This document shows positions 17,101 to 25,460 of a stretch of 64,000 nt of DNA, in pieces. The DNA lies in the NCBI RefSeq assembly GCF_000744655.1, contig NZ_JQMJ01000004.1, positions 2,232,001 through 2,296,000 of the forward strand, given 5' to 3'. Each line of letters opens with the position of its first letter. The first letter of the stretch is position 1. This stretch comes from Streptacidiphilus rugosus AM-16 (GTDB lineage: Bacteria; Actinomycetota; Actinomycetes; Streptomycetales; Streptomycetaceae). Below the pieces are notes generated by a model, which was not told the origin of the DNA, searched no databases, and was given only the letters and a program-made list of their open reading frames with translations. The position numbers and the translations under genes were made by a program.

Positions 17101-17781
17101 ATGACGTCACCGAATCCGACCCGCGGCACCTGGTCGCTGATCCACGCCGAGCGGGCCGCCCTGGCGGCCGACCTCGCGGAGCTCACCGCGGAGCAGTGGG
17201 ACACCCCGTCCCTCTGCGAAGGGCTCACCGTCCGCGAGGTCCTCGCGCACCTGAGCGCCGGAGCCGCCCTCAATCCCGTGCGGTGGCTGGCCGGGGTGGT
17301 CCGCTGCCGCTTCGACTTCGATCGGCAGGTCGCCATGCGGCTGGCGGAGCGCATGGGCGACACCCCGGCCGAGACGCTGGAGGACTTCCGCCGGGTGCTC
17401 ACCAGCACCACCAGGCCGGGGGTCCCGGTCACGGCGATGCTCGGGGAGACGATCGTGCACGGCGAGGACATCCGCCGACCGCTCGGGATCCGGCGCGACC
17501 ACCCCGTCGCGGCCCTGAGCGCACTGGCCGCCTACTACCAGGGCTCCGACCTGCCGGTGCTCTCCAGGAGCCGCGTCCACGGACTGCGGCTGACGGCGAG
17601 CGACGGCCCCTTCGCCGCGGGCGACGGGCCCGAGGTGTCCGGCACCACCCTCGCGCTGGTCATGGCGATGGCCGGCCGGGCCGACCACCACCACGAGCTC
17701 GACGGCGACGGCGTCGCCGTCCTGCACGAGCGCCACGGGCTGGGCCCGGCTCAGCTGCGGGCTCTGGCCCGGTCCAGATAG
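17101..17781 (+). CDS. Maleylpyruvate isomerase-like mycothiol-dependent enzyme family
   Basis: 226 residues from ATG 17101, 39 bp after the VOC gene. DinB/MDMPI four-helix fold: SLCEGLTVREVLAHLSAG carries the first metal histidine, and GETIVHGEDIRRPLG holds the second histidine and acidic residues typical of the TIGR03083 group. Members use Zn2+ and mycothiol for isomerisation or thiol transfer; here function is inferred from the fold only. Its 3' end overlaps the convergent amidotransferase gene by 31 bp. Confidence 0.87.
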   Translation: MTSPNPTRGTWSLIHAERAALAADLAELTAEQWDTPSLCEGLTVREVLAHLSAGAALNPVRWLAGVVRCRFDFDRQVAMRLAERMGDTPAETLEDFRRVLTSTTRPGVPVTAMLGETIVHGEDIRRPLGIRRDHPVAALSALAAYYQGSDLPVLSRSRVHGLRLTASDGPFAAGDGPEVSGTTLALVMAMAGRADHHHELDGDGVAVLHERHGLGPAQLRALARSR

Positions 17782-18614
17782 GGCTGCAGCGGCGTCAACT
17801 CGTCCCTGCCGGGCTGGATCACGCCGCAGCTTCCCTCCGGCACCTCGTTCCAGGCGCCTTCGAGGGAGCTGAGCGGTTCGGAGACCACGATGCGGCTCTC
17901 CGGCGACAGGTCGGCCAGCCTGACGTCGTCCGGGTACATCCGCTTCAGGGTCTCGGGGGCGGTGCTGAAGAAGAGGGTGCGCGACCGGCCTTCGGTGGAG
18001 TAGCGGAAGACCCACATCCGCTCGCCGTCGGTCGTCGCCACCGTCATCTGCATCGCGTCGGCCACACCGTGCCGCTGGGCCGTCTCCTCCACCGCGCAGA
18101 TCATCCGGGCGACCGCCATGGGCGGGTCGTCCTCCAGGCCGAAGCCGAGGGCCAGGTGGAACATCAGCTCCGAGTCGGTGGAGCCCTCGACGTCCTCCAG
18201 CCGAGCCGGCTCCAGCGCCAGCAGCAGGTCGCGCTTGAGTCGGGCGTAGCCGTTGATCAGGCCGTTGTGCATCCACAGCCACCGCCCGTGCCGGAACGGG
18301 TGGCAGTTGGTCTGCTGCACCGGCGTCCCGGTCGAGGCGCGGATGTGGGCGAAGAACAGCGGCGAACTGACGTTGTGCGCCAGGTCCTTCAGGTTCGTGT
18401 CGCTCCAGGCCGGAATCGTCGAGCGGTACAGCGCGGGCGCGCCGTCGGCGGAGACGGGCGGGTCGGGGTACCAGCCCACGCCCACGCCGTCGCCGTTGAG
18501 GGTCTCCACGCCCAGGCGCGCCTGCCGGCTCTGGTCGATCAGCGAGTCCTCCGGCCGGTAGACCAGCTCCTCGAGCAGGATCGGCGACCCGTAGTAGGCC
18601 AGCCATCGGCACAT
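17751..18614 (-). CDS. Class II glutamine amidotransferase (EgtC/YafJ-like)
   Basis: 287 residues from ATG 18614. The mature N-terminus MCRWLAYYG exposes Cys2, the Ntn-hydrolase nucleophile. LNGDGVGVGWY, FAHIRASTG and CHPFRHGRWLWMHNGLING are the classical glutaminase-domain motifs. The whole protein is one amidohydrolase domain without a synthase domain, like EgtC (gamma-glutamyl hercynylcysteine hydrolase) or YafJ. EgtA, B and D are absent from the neighbourhood, so the ergothioneine role is unsupported here. Confidence 0.92.
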   Translation of the reverse strand: MCRWLAYYGSPILLEELVYRPEDSLIDQSRQARLGVETLNGDGVGVGWYPDPPVSADGAPALYRSTIPAWSDTNLKDLAHNVSSPLFFAHIRASTGTPVQQTNCHPFRHGRWLWMHNGLINGYARLKRDLLLALEPARLEDVEGSTDSELMFHLALGFGLEDDPPMAVARMICAVEETAQRHGVADAMQMTVATTDGERMWVFRYSTEGRSRTLFFSTAPETLKRMYPDDVRLADLSPESRIVVSEPLSSLEGAWNEVPEGSCGVIQPGRDELTPLQPYLDRARARS

Positions 18615-18647
18615 CCGCGCACGCTCCGTCCCCGGGAATCAGGTGGT

Positions 18648-18675
18648 CAGGCTCGGGTGGCCAGGCTCAGGTGGC
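18648..18675. repeat. Imperfect 14-bp tandem duplication at the end of the SHOCT gene
   Basis: CAGGCTCGGGTGGC (18648-18661) is followed directly by CAGGCTCAGGTGGC (18662-18675); one base differs. The second copy contains the stop codon of the SHOCT gene, so the first is a duplicated gene end. Confidence 0.7.
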
Positions 18676-18974
18676 GAGGATCCGCTGCTTCTGCGCGGCG
18701 AACTCCTCCTCGGTGAGCACGCCCTGGTCCCGCAGCTGCGCCAGGCCCTGCAGCTGGGAGATCTTGTCGTCCATGGTCGGCGGCCCGGCCGGCGCGGGTG
18801 CGGCCGGGGCGGGCGGCGGCGGGGCGGAGGCGGGGCCGCGTAGGCCTGCTCGGGAGCGGGGGCCTCCTGCGCCGCCCAGCGGCCCGCCTGGCGGCGGGAG
18901 ACGCGGTTGGACACGGCGGTGGCCGTGCCCGCGACGACGGCGGTGCGCGCGACCCCGCGCAGCAGTCCTGGCAT
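18667..18974 (-). pseudogene. SHOCT-domain protein gene, frameshifted in its proline-rich linker
   Basis: The N-terminal part begins at ATG 18974 with GAGGAA seven bases upstream and reads MPGLLRGVARTAVVAGTATA, the start of a common streptomycete SHOCT protein. After the YAAPPPP linker the frame no longer matches. The expected C-terminal SHOCT helix hairpin, MDDKISQLQGLAQLRDQGVL..., is encoded in another frame from about 18780 to the TGA at 18667-18669. One base inserted or deleted in the GC-rich linker (about 18785-18855) would rejoin them. Homologues I remember are single ORFs. So this is a broken gene, a sequencing error in a GC run, or less likely a programmed shift. It lies 88 bp downstream of the DUF6325 gene. 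Confidence 0.75.
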
Positions 18975-19061
18975 GTCGGGTTCCTCTCTCAGTGGTTCCG
19001 GTCGGCTCTCCGTGGCTCCGGTCGGCAGGCGGTTCTCCCCGCGCTGCACCCGCGCCGCACG

Positions 19062-19508
19062 TCAGCCCAGCGCCTCGAGCGCCTCCAGCGAGCGCATCAG
19101 GTCGTCCATCGGCACCCGGCCGCTGGCGACCACCTGGGCGCCGCCCCGGCGCAGGGCCGCGGCGAACGGGCCCGCCCAGGTGTTCTCGTAGATGAGGATC
19201 CCGGCCGAGTTCCCGGGCTCCAGCACGGAGGCCGCGTCGCCGAGGTCGCCCTCGTCCAGCAGTCCGGAGGAGACGCCCTCGAAGACGGCGAGGTCCAAGG
19301 TGCCGTCCCCGTCGAAGTCGGCGAGCTCCATCGCCGTGACCGTCCCGTCGGTGTCCTTGCGCACGAAGGCGAAGTCCAGGATGCGGATGATGCCCCGGTC
19401 CACGAGATCGATCAGCAGCGGCAGTCCCTCCCCCGTCATCCGGTTGCCAGGGAACTCGACCACCAGGTAGTCGATGGGTCCGCTCTCCATCAGAGCGTCT
19501 TCAGGCAT
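19062..19508 (-). CDS. DUF6325 family protein
   Basis: 148 residues from ATG 19508 with GAAGGGAG seven bases upstream. The sequence GPIDYLVVEFPGNRMTGEG, then LIDLVDRGIIRILDFAFVRKD and DGTVTAMELADFDGDG, matches the DUF6325 family, small soluble proteins found beside SHOCT genes in stress clusters of actinomycetes. No enzymatic function is known. It has a candidate activator-dependent promoter (palindrome 19596-19612, -10 at 19568-19573). Confidence 0.87.
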   Translation of the reverse strand: MPEDALMESGPIDYLVVEFPGNRMTGEGLPLLIDLVDRGIIRILDFAFVRKDTDGTVTAMELADFDGDGTLDLAVFEGVSSGLLDEGDLGDAASVLEPGNSAGILIYENTWAGPFAAALRRGGAQVVASGRVPMDDLMRSLEALEALG

Positions 19509-19567
19509 GCCACGCTCCCTTCACACGGCAGCTGTCACCCGGCGTGGCGAGGCCGGGCGCACCTCCG

Positions 19568-19614
19568 ACGCTACGGGCCCCGGCCCGTAGGCGAATCACC
19601 TGAGCCGGGTGATT
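19568..19614 (-). promoter_or_regulatory. Palindromic operator A and -10 box upstream of DUF6325
   Basis: AATCACC (19594-19600) and GGTGATT (19608-19614) form a perfect inverted repeat with 7 nt between the TCACC/GGTGA cores. Read towards the DUF6325 gene, TAGCGT (19573-19568) begins 31 nt from the palindrome centre. The start codon is 60 nt further on. One of five such sites in the window. Confidence 0.6.
19571..19590. repeat. 8-bp perfect inverted repeat between operator A and the -10 box
   Basis: CTACGGGC (19571-19578) pairs with GCCCGTAG (19583-19590), 4-nt loop. It occupies the spacer and first bases of the -10 box, so a second protein bound here could block the promoter. Confidence 0.6.
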
Positions 19615-19648
19615 GGGCCGTCCGTGTCGGAACTGCCCGTCGGGCCGT

Positions 19649-20626
19649 TCACGCCGCGCGCCGGTCGCGGGCCCGGCGGCGCAGTTGCCAGACGGCGCCC
19701 ACGGCGATCGAGGATCCCGCCAGCACGAGTCCCAGCACCGGCCACTCCTGGTCGGCCAGGCGGGCGCCGGTCAGCAGGACCAGCGCGACCAGGGCCACGA
19801 CCAGCAGCAGCGAGGCGACGGCGCGCACGACGGCCGCCAGCAGGCCAGGGTCGGCCCCGGCCCCGCCCTCCGCCTCGTTCGGCAGGGCCGTTTCGGCGCC
19901 GAAGTAGAAGACGCTCGCCCGCTCGGCGATCGCCCGTCCCGAGCGCCGGTAGGAGACGGCCATGTACGGCAGCCACACCAGGGGGGCCACCATCCCGACC
20001 ACGATCACGAGGCCGAGCAGCAGCCACTGGCCGGCGTGCCGCAGCCGGGAGACCGACGAGCGGGTCGCCTCCGTCTGGCGCAGGCCCAGGATGCTCGCCA
20101 TCCGCATCGTCACCCGCCACAGCCCGGCGGGCCGCCCGCCCCGGTGCCCCGCCGACGCCGCGTCGGCCGCATCAGCGACCGCCGCCCGGGCCAGCGCGGC
20201 GGCGGCGGATCCGGTGTCGGGGTAGGCGCCCTGGAGCACCAGCAGTTCGGCCGCCCGCTCCGAGGCCCGCGGATCCCGCCCGGCCAGGCAGGCGACCTCC
20301 AGCAGCAGCTGGGCCTGGGCCAGCAGCGCCCGACAGAACGCCACCGGGATCCAGGCCAGGAACGGCCCGCCGACGAAGGCGCCCTCGGTCACGGAGGTGC
20401 GCACCCCGTGGGCGATCACCTGTTCGCGCAGCAGCTCGGGATCGGCGTCCGGGAGGCGACTGCGCAGTCGCTCCACGCTCGCCCCGGCCCGCGGACCCAT
20501 CTGCTGCACGGCGAAGACCGCCAGCTCCTCCGGCATGCGGCTCGGTTCGCGCCGGATCCGGGCCAGCAGCGAGCGCGCCCGGTCTTCGGCCGGGTCCTCG
20601 GACGGCGCAGGCCGCGTCCCTGCCAT
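19649..20626 (-). CDS. Integral membrane protein, unknown family
   Basis: 325 residues from ATG 20626 with AAGGAGG seven bases upstream. Residues 1-120 form an amphipathic helical domain with one hydrophobic patch (GAFVGGPFLAWIPVAFCRALL). Two strong membrane helices lie near 190-225 (WLLLGLVIVVGMVAPLVWLPYM) and two near 270-315. The tail is RRRARDRR. The first part faintly resembles EcsC-type proteins but I cannot assign it. It is the last gene of the minus-strand run that begins with the APC transporter. Confidence 0.8.
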   Translation of the reverse strand: MAGTRPAPSEDPAEDRARSLLARIRREPSRMPEELAVFAVQQMGPRAGASVERLRSRLPDADPELLREQVIAHGVRTSVTEGAFVGGPFLAWIPVAFCRALLAQAQLLLEVACLAGRDPRASERAAELLVLQGAYPDTGSAAAALARAAVADAADAASAGHRGGRPAGLWRVTMRMASILGLRQTEATRSSVSRLRHAGQWLLLGLVIVVGMVAPLVWLPYMAVSYRRSGRAIAERASVFYFGAETALPNEAEGGAGADPGLLAAVVRAVASLLLVVALVALVLLTGARLADQEWPVLGLVLAGSSIAVGAVWQLRRRARDRRAA

Positions 20627-20665
20627 CGCCCGCCTCCTTGGTCCGTTGTTCCGACCGCCCGCCCG

Positions 20666-20857
20666 TCACCGCCGGACCCTGGGCATCGTCGCCGCGGTGC
20701 CCAGCAGCATGCCGGTGGCGATCACTGTCACCAGGGTGACCAGATCGAGCAGATCACGGAAGCCCTGGATCGGGTGACCGCCCACCAGGGTGGTCAGGCC
20801 GCGCACGCCCAGGGAGCCGACGGTGAGGGTGATGACCTCGGCGCCCTCGGCGTTCAT
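20666..20857 (-). CDS. Small membrane protein (63 aa)
   Basis: Starts at ATG 20857 with CCGGAGGG eight bases upstream. The product MNAEGAEVITLTVGSLGVRG... has one clear membrane helix near the C-terminus (LLDLVTLVTVIATGMLLGTAA) and a basic end, MPRVRR. The reading frame is open further upstream, but only this start has a ribosome binding site. Sits 38 bp after the M24 peptidase gene; function unknown. Confidence 0.7.
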   Translation of the reverse strand: MNAEGAEVITLTVGSLGVRGLTTLVGGHPIQGFRDLLDLVTLVTVIATGMLLGTAATMPRVRR

Positions 20858-20895
20858 CGGATCGCCCTCCGGTGCGGAAGGTGCGGGACCGGCTT

Positions 20896-22014
20896 TCAGG
20901 CGACCACGCCCAGGTCGTGGGGCGTGTTGTTGAGCCGGCGGCCCCCGGTGTCGGTGACGGTGACGATGTCCTCGATCCGGACGCCGAAACGACCGGGCAG
21001 GTAGACGCCGGGCTCGATGGAGAAACACATGCCGGGCACCAGCGTCTGCTCCTCGCCCTCGACCATGTAGGGCGGCTCATGGGTGGTCAGTCCGATGCCG
21101 TGGCCGGTGCGGTGGATGAAGTACTCGCCGTATCCGGCGTCGGTGATCACGGCTCGGGCCACCCGGTCGATCTCCTGACAGGCGACGCCGGGCCGGACGG
21201 CCTCGAAGGCGGTCTGCTGGGCGCGGCGCACCACCTCGTGGACCTTCCTGACCTCGTCGGGCGCCTGCTCCCCGACGTGGACGGTCCGGGTGGTGTCCGA
21301 GCCGTATCCGTCCTTGAGGCCGCCGAAGTCGAGGACCACGGTGTCGCCCTGCCGGATCACCCGCTCCCCCGCCTCGTGGTGCGGGTTGGCCCCGTTGGGC
21401 CCGGAGCCCACCACGGTGAAGTCGACCTGGCTGTGGCCGTACTCCAGCAGCAGCCGGGTCAGGTCCGCGGCGACCTCGGTCTCGCGGCGGCCGGCGAAGG
21501 GCACCGAAAGGATCGAGCGGAACGTCTCGTCCGCGGCGGCCCCGGCGGCGGCGAGACGTTCCAACTCGTCGTCGTCCTTGACCGCCCTGAGCATGGGCAG
21601 CGCCCGGGTGAGCGGGCGGAAGCGGGTCGACGGCAGCGTCTCCTGGAGACCGAGCAGGTGGAGCGCCCAGGCCGAGTCGGAGATGCCGTAGCTCCCGGCG
21701 GGGTCGAGCAGCGGGCCCGCCGCCTGGTAGGGGTCGGCGCCGTCGGCCCAGTCGGTCAGGGTCAGCGCCGGGGCGCCGGTGGCGCCCTGGGCGTCGGGGC
21801 GCTCCAGCCGCGGCACGATCATGGTCGGCGGCCGGTCGGGCGCGAGCACCAGCGCGGTGAGGCGTTCGGTGAGGGCCACCGGCTGATAGCCGGTCAGGTA
21901 GAGCAGGTCGGGGCCGGGGGTGACGACGAGACCGGAGAGTCCGGCCCGCGTCGCGGACTCGGTCGCGCGGGCCATCCGGTCGGCGTAGTCGTGGACGGTG
22001 AAGGCCTGGGGCAT
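20896..22014 (-). CDS. M24 metallopeptidase, Xaa-Pro aminopeptidase/dipeptidase type
   Basis: 372 residues from ATG 22014. N-terminal creatinase-like domain (to about 140) and a pita-bread catalytic domain. All five metal ligands are present: the aspartates in LDFGGLKDGYGSDTTRT, the histidine in GHGIGLTTHEPP, and the glutamates in FSIEPGVY and RIEDIV. It removes or cleaves residues before proline in short peptides. Starts 17 bp after the M20 gene stop, suggesting one peptide-degradation operon. Confidence 0.95.
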   Translation of the reverse strand: MPQAFTVHDYADRMARATESATRAGLSGLVVTPGPDLLYLTGYQPVALTERLTALVLAPDRPPTMIVPRLERPDAQGATGAPALTLTDWADGADPYQAAGPLLDPAGSYGISDSAWALHLLGLQETLPSTRFRPLTRALPMLRAVKDDDELERLAAAGAAADETFRSILSVPFAGRRETEVAADLTRLLLEYGHSQVDFTVVGSGPNGANPHHEAGERVIRQGDTVVLDFGGLKDGYGSDTTRTVHVGEQAPDEVRKVHEVVRRAQQTAFEAVRPGVACQEIDRVARAVITDAGYGEYFIHRTGHGIGLTTHEPPYMVEGEEQTLVPGMCFSIEPGVYLPGRFGVRIEDIVTVTDTGGRRLNNTPHDLGVVA

Positions 22015-22030
22015 GGTGTCGGACTCCGTG

Positions 22031-23389
22031 TCAGCGGGCGCTCGCCGCGTAGTGGCGCAGGAACAGCGCCTCCACCAGGGCCATGCGCTCGATCTCGGTC
22101 GGGTCCACGCTCTCGTTCGGCGCGTGGATCATGCAGCGCGGCTCCTCCACGCCCATCAGGATCAGTTCCGCTCCGGGGATCGCGTCGGCCAGCACGTTGC
22201 ACAGCGGGATGGAGCCGCCCTGGCCCAGGAAGGAGATCGGCTTGCCGTAGGCCTCCTGCATGGCCCGGTCCAGCGCGGCGTAGGCCGGACCGTCCGTGGC
22301 GGCGCGGAACGGCGACCCGCCGCTCTCCCGTTCGACCTCGACCTTGGCGCCCCAGGGTGCGGCGGCGGTGAGGTGTGCGGTCAGGGCGGCCGCGGCCGCG
22401 TCGGCGTCCGTGCCCGGCGGCACCCGCAGGCTGACCCTGGCCCTGGCCTTGGCGGGCACCGCGGCGGCCGAGCCGACGACCGGCGGGCAGTCGATGCCCA
22501 GCACGGTGACCGCGGGACGGGCCCAGAGTCGGTCGGCGACGCTGTCGGAGCCCATCAGCCCGACCCCGTCGAGCACCCCGGCGTCGGTGCGGAACTGCTG
22601 CTCGTCGTAGCCGACGCCGGCCCAGGTCCCCGTGTCGTCCAGGCCGTTGACGCGGGTCCCGCCGTCGGCGTCGCGCAGCGAGTCGAGGATCCGGATCAGC
22701 GCAGCCAGCGCGTCGGGGGCGGGACCGCCGAACATGCCGGAGTGCACGTCCCCGGCCAGTGTCGAGACGGTGACCACGACGTTGGCCAGTCCGCGCAGGA
22801 CCGTCGACGCGGTCGGCACGCCGACCGCGGCGTTGCCGGTGTCGCAGATGAGCAGCGCGTCGGCGCGCAGTTCGTCCGCGTGGTCGGGGACGTAGGCCTC
22901 CAGACCGCCGGTGCCCTGCTCCTCCGAGCCCTCCACCACCAGCTTCAGCCCCACCGGCAGGTCGTCGCCGAGCGCGCGCAGGGCGGTGAGGTGCATGACG
23001 ATGTTGCCCTTGCAGTCCGCCGACCCGCGCCCGTACCAGCGGCCGTCGCGCTCGGTCAGCTCGAACGGCGGGGAGTGCCAGGCGGCGTCGTCCAGCGGGG
23101 GCTGGACGTCGTAGTGGCAGTAGAGCATGACGGTCGGCGCGCCGGGCGGGGCCGGGCGGTGGCCCAGCACGGCGTGGCTGCCGTCGGGGGTCTCCGCGAG
23201 GCGCACGTCCTTGAGGCCGACCTCGGTGAAGGCGGCCGCGACCCACTCCGCGGTCCTGCGGCAGTGCTCGGGCGGGTACTGGCGGGCGTCGGCGACCGAC
23301 GGCATGGAGACCAGTTCGGTCAGGTCGGCCTTGGCCCGCGGCATGAGGGCGGCCACGCGGCCGGCGAGGTCGTCGAGTGTTTCAGTCAC
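22031..23389 (-). CDS. M20-family dipeptidase
   Basis: 452 residues from GTG 23389, which overlaps the stop of the preceding 145-aa gene. Metal and catalytic motifs: YCHYDVQPP (HxD), RGSADCKGN (bridging aspartate), EGSEEQGTGG (glutamate pair) and ICDTGN, with the dimerisation lid domain between. Family members hydrolyse dipeptides or N-acyl amino acids with two zinc ions. The overlap and the M24 gene downstream point to a shared role in peptide or amino-acid salvage. Confidence 0.94.
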   Translation of the reverse strand: MTETLDDLAGRVAALMPRAKADLTELVSMPSVADARQYPPEHCRRTAEWVAAAFTEVGLKDVRLAETPDGSHAVLGHRPAPPGAPTVMLYCHYDVQPPLDDAAWHSPPFELTERDGRWYGRGSADCKGNIVMHLTALRALGDDLPVGLKLVVEGSEEQGTGGLEAYVPDHADELRADALLICDTGNAAVGVPTASTVLRGLANVVVTVSTLAGDVHSGMFGGPAPDALAALIRILDSLRDADGGTRVNGLDDTGTWAGVGYDEQQFRTDAGVLDGVGLMGSDSVADRLWARPAVTVLGIDCPPVVGSAAAVPAKARARVSLRVPPGTDADAAAAALTAHLTAAAPWGAKVEVERESGGSPFRAATDGPAYAALDRAMQEAYGKPISFLGQGGSIPLCNVLADAIPGAELILMGVEEPRCMIHAPNESVDPTEIERMALVEALFLRHYAASAR

Positions 23390-23819
23390 GGACGGTGTTC
23401 CCAGTCTTGAGGTCGTCGATCTTGCGCTGGTACTCGTCGAGCTTGTCCGGGCAGTACACCTTGACCACCTCGGCGCCGGCCTGGAGGATCCGCAGGTCGG
23501 CGATGACCGGCCGCATCCCCGGGCCGCCCGAGCCGTTGGCCATCTGCACCAGCCACAGGCCCTGCTTCAGAGCGGAGTTCGGGTCGTTGCAGACGGCTCC
23601 GCCGTCGGTGCCCAGGACGTCGGTGATGTTGTGGACGTTCAGGGAGGGGAAGCCCTTGGCGACCAGCGCGTCGTTCAGCTGGTGCGCCTTGCTGGTGGCG
23701 TCGTTGGTGGCCTTCTGCTGGGTGTAGGTGAACACGCCGGCGATCATCATGCCGACCAGCACCACGATCGCGCCGACGTAGATCCACCGGTGCTCGGACC
23801 ACATGCGGGTGGGGCTCAC
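23382..23819 (-). CDS. Small membrane-anchored protein, unknown (145 aa)
   Basis: GTG 23819 with GGAG upstream; its first bases overlap the stop of the APC transporter gene (GTGA), and its own stop overlaps the M20 start. One N-terminal membrane helix (WIYVGAIVVLVGMMIAGVFTY) is followed by an external or periplasm-like soluble domain with two cysteines (VCNDPNSAL and VKVYCPDKL) that could form a disulfide. No family recognised. Its tight packing between a transporter and a peptidase suggests an accessory subunit of the transport system. Confidence 0.83.
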   Translation of the reverse strand: MSPTRMWSEHRWIYVGAIVVLVGMMIAGVFTYTQQKATNDATSKAHQLNDALVAKGFPSLNVHNITDVLGTDGGAVCNDPNSALKQGLWLVQMANGSGGPGMRPVIADLRILQAGAEVVKVYCPDKLDEYQRKIDDLKTGNTVRD

Positions 23820-25306
23820 GCCGCTCCTCCGTTCACAGGGGCCGCGTCCGCGCCGGGCTGCCGCCAGCTGGGTTTGCGTGCCTTCAGGAATCCGAACGGA
23901 ATGACCACTCCGAGCAGCAGGAGGCCGCCGCCGACGATGCCGATGTAGGCCCAGTCGTTGCCGCTGCCGAACTGCGAGGACGGGATGAAGCCGATCGCCA
24001 TCGCCAGCGCCGAGGCGACGAAGCCGACCACGCAGAGGGTGGTGAGCAGCGGGGCGCGGTAGCCGCGAGGATGGTCCGGCTGCTTGCGGCGCAGCTGGAC
24101 GGCGGCCAGGAACATCAGCAGGTACACGATCAGGTAGACCTGGGTGGTGATCACCGAGAAGATCCAGTAGACGCTGGAGACGTTCGGGATCAGCGCGTAG
24201 AGCAGGGCGATGAAGGTCGTGAGCGCGCCCTGGGTGACCAGGATGTTCTGCTGGACGCCGTGCTTGTTGAGCCGCTGCAGGAACGGGGGCAGGTAGCCCT
24301 CCTGGCGGGAGATCAGCAGCAGGCCCTTGGACGGGCCGGCCAGCCAGGTGAGCATGCCGCCGAGCGACGCGGCGCACAGGGCGAAGGCGACGATCGGGAC
24401 CAGCCAGCCGACGTGGAAGTACTGGAAGAAGGCGTCGAAGGCCTGCATCACGCCGGCGGTCAGGCTGAGCTGGTCGGAGGGGATGACCCAGCTGATCGCC
24501 AGGGCCGGCAGGATGAAGATCAGCAGAACCAGGCCCATGGCCAGGAACATCGACCTGGGGAACTCCTTGGCCGGATTCCGCAGCTTGTTGACGTGGACCG
24601 CGTTCATCTCCATGCCGGAGTAGCTGAGGAAGTTGTTGACGATCAGCACCAGGCTGGCGACGCCGGTCCACTCGGGGAAGAGGTGCGCGGCGTTCATCGG
24701 CGCGGCGGAGGGGTTGCCCTGCCCGAGGAAGACGAGCCCGAGCACGACCAGCAGAGCGCCGGGGATCAGGGTTCCGATGATCAGGCCGCCGGAGGCCAGA
24801 CCCGCGACGGCGTTCGTGCCGCGGGAGGACACCCACACCCCGGTCCAGTACAGGACCACGATGACGATCGCCGTGTAGACGCCGTTGCTGGCCAGGCTCG
24901 GGTTGATCGCGTAGGAGATGGTGCTGGCCACGAAGGCGAGCAGGCTCGGGTAGTAGAAGATCGTCATGGCGAACTGACACCAGACGGCGAGAAAGCCCAT
25001 GGGCTTCGACAGCCCCTGGGCCACCCAGTTGTAGACGCCGCCGCTCCAGCCCGAGGCCAGCTCCGCCGAGACCAGCGCGGTCGGCAGCAGGAACACGATC
25101 GCCGGCACCACGTACAGGAAGACACAGGCGAGGCCGTAGACGGCCATGGTGGGCGCGGCACGGAGGCTCGCGACGGAACTGGTGGTCATCAGGGCCAGGG
25201 TCAACCACGTGATCTTGTTGGGCCCGGTCGTGGCCCGTACCGCGGTGGCCGCCCCGGACCCTCCGGCCCGGCCCCGGTCCGCGGCCGGTACGTCGGCAGC
25301 ACTCAT
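23816..25306 (-). CDS. APC-superfamily amino acid transporter (glutamate/GABA antiporter-like)
   Basis: 496 residues from ATG 25306 with CGAGGAGGGG seven bases upstream; the frame is open further but without such a site. About twelve membrane helices. The first helix region ITWLTLALMTTSSVASLRAAP and SAELASGWSGGVYNWV match the GadC/YjeM-type antiporter group. Substrate cannot be read from sequence. It heads a translationally coupled minus-strand series: transporter, 145-aa protein, M20 dipeptidase, M24 peptidase, small membrane proteins. Confidence 0.92.
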   Translation of the reverse strand: MSAADVPAADRGRAGGSGAATAVRATTGPNKITWLTLALMTTSSVASLRAAPTMAVYGLACVFLYVVPAIVFLLPTALVSAELASGWSGGVYNWVAQGLSKPMGFLAVWCQFAMTIFYYPSLLAFVASTISYAINPSLASNGVYTAIVIVVLYWTGVWVSSRGTNAVAGLASGGLIIGTLIPGALLVVLGLVFLGQGNPSAAPMNAAHLFPEWTGVASLVLIVNNFLSYSGMEMNAVHVNKLRNPAKEFPRSMFLAMGLVLLIFILPALAISWVIPSDQLSLTAGVMQAFDAFFQYFHVGWLVPIVAFALCAASLGGMLTWLAGPSKGLLLISRQEGYLPPFLQRLNKHGVQQNILVTQGALTTFIALLYALIPNVSSVYWIFSVITTQVYLIVYLLMFLAAVQLRRKQPDHPRGYRAPLLTTLCVVGFVASALAMAIGFIPSSQFGSGNDWAYIGIVGGGLLLLGVVIPFGFLKARKPSWRQPGADAAPVNGGAA

Positions 25307-25460
25307 CTGGCCCCTCCTCGTCCTGATCACCGGCGGGCTCCCGCCCGCCTGGAACCGATCATGAGGATCGTTCAGATCCTTCGCATGCGGTGTGCGCCGT
25401 CCGTGGCACGCCCCAGGTCGCAGGGCGGGAGGCTGCCACCGGCCGTAGGCTGGGGCTCTG

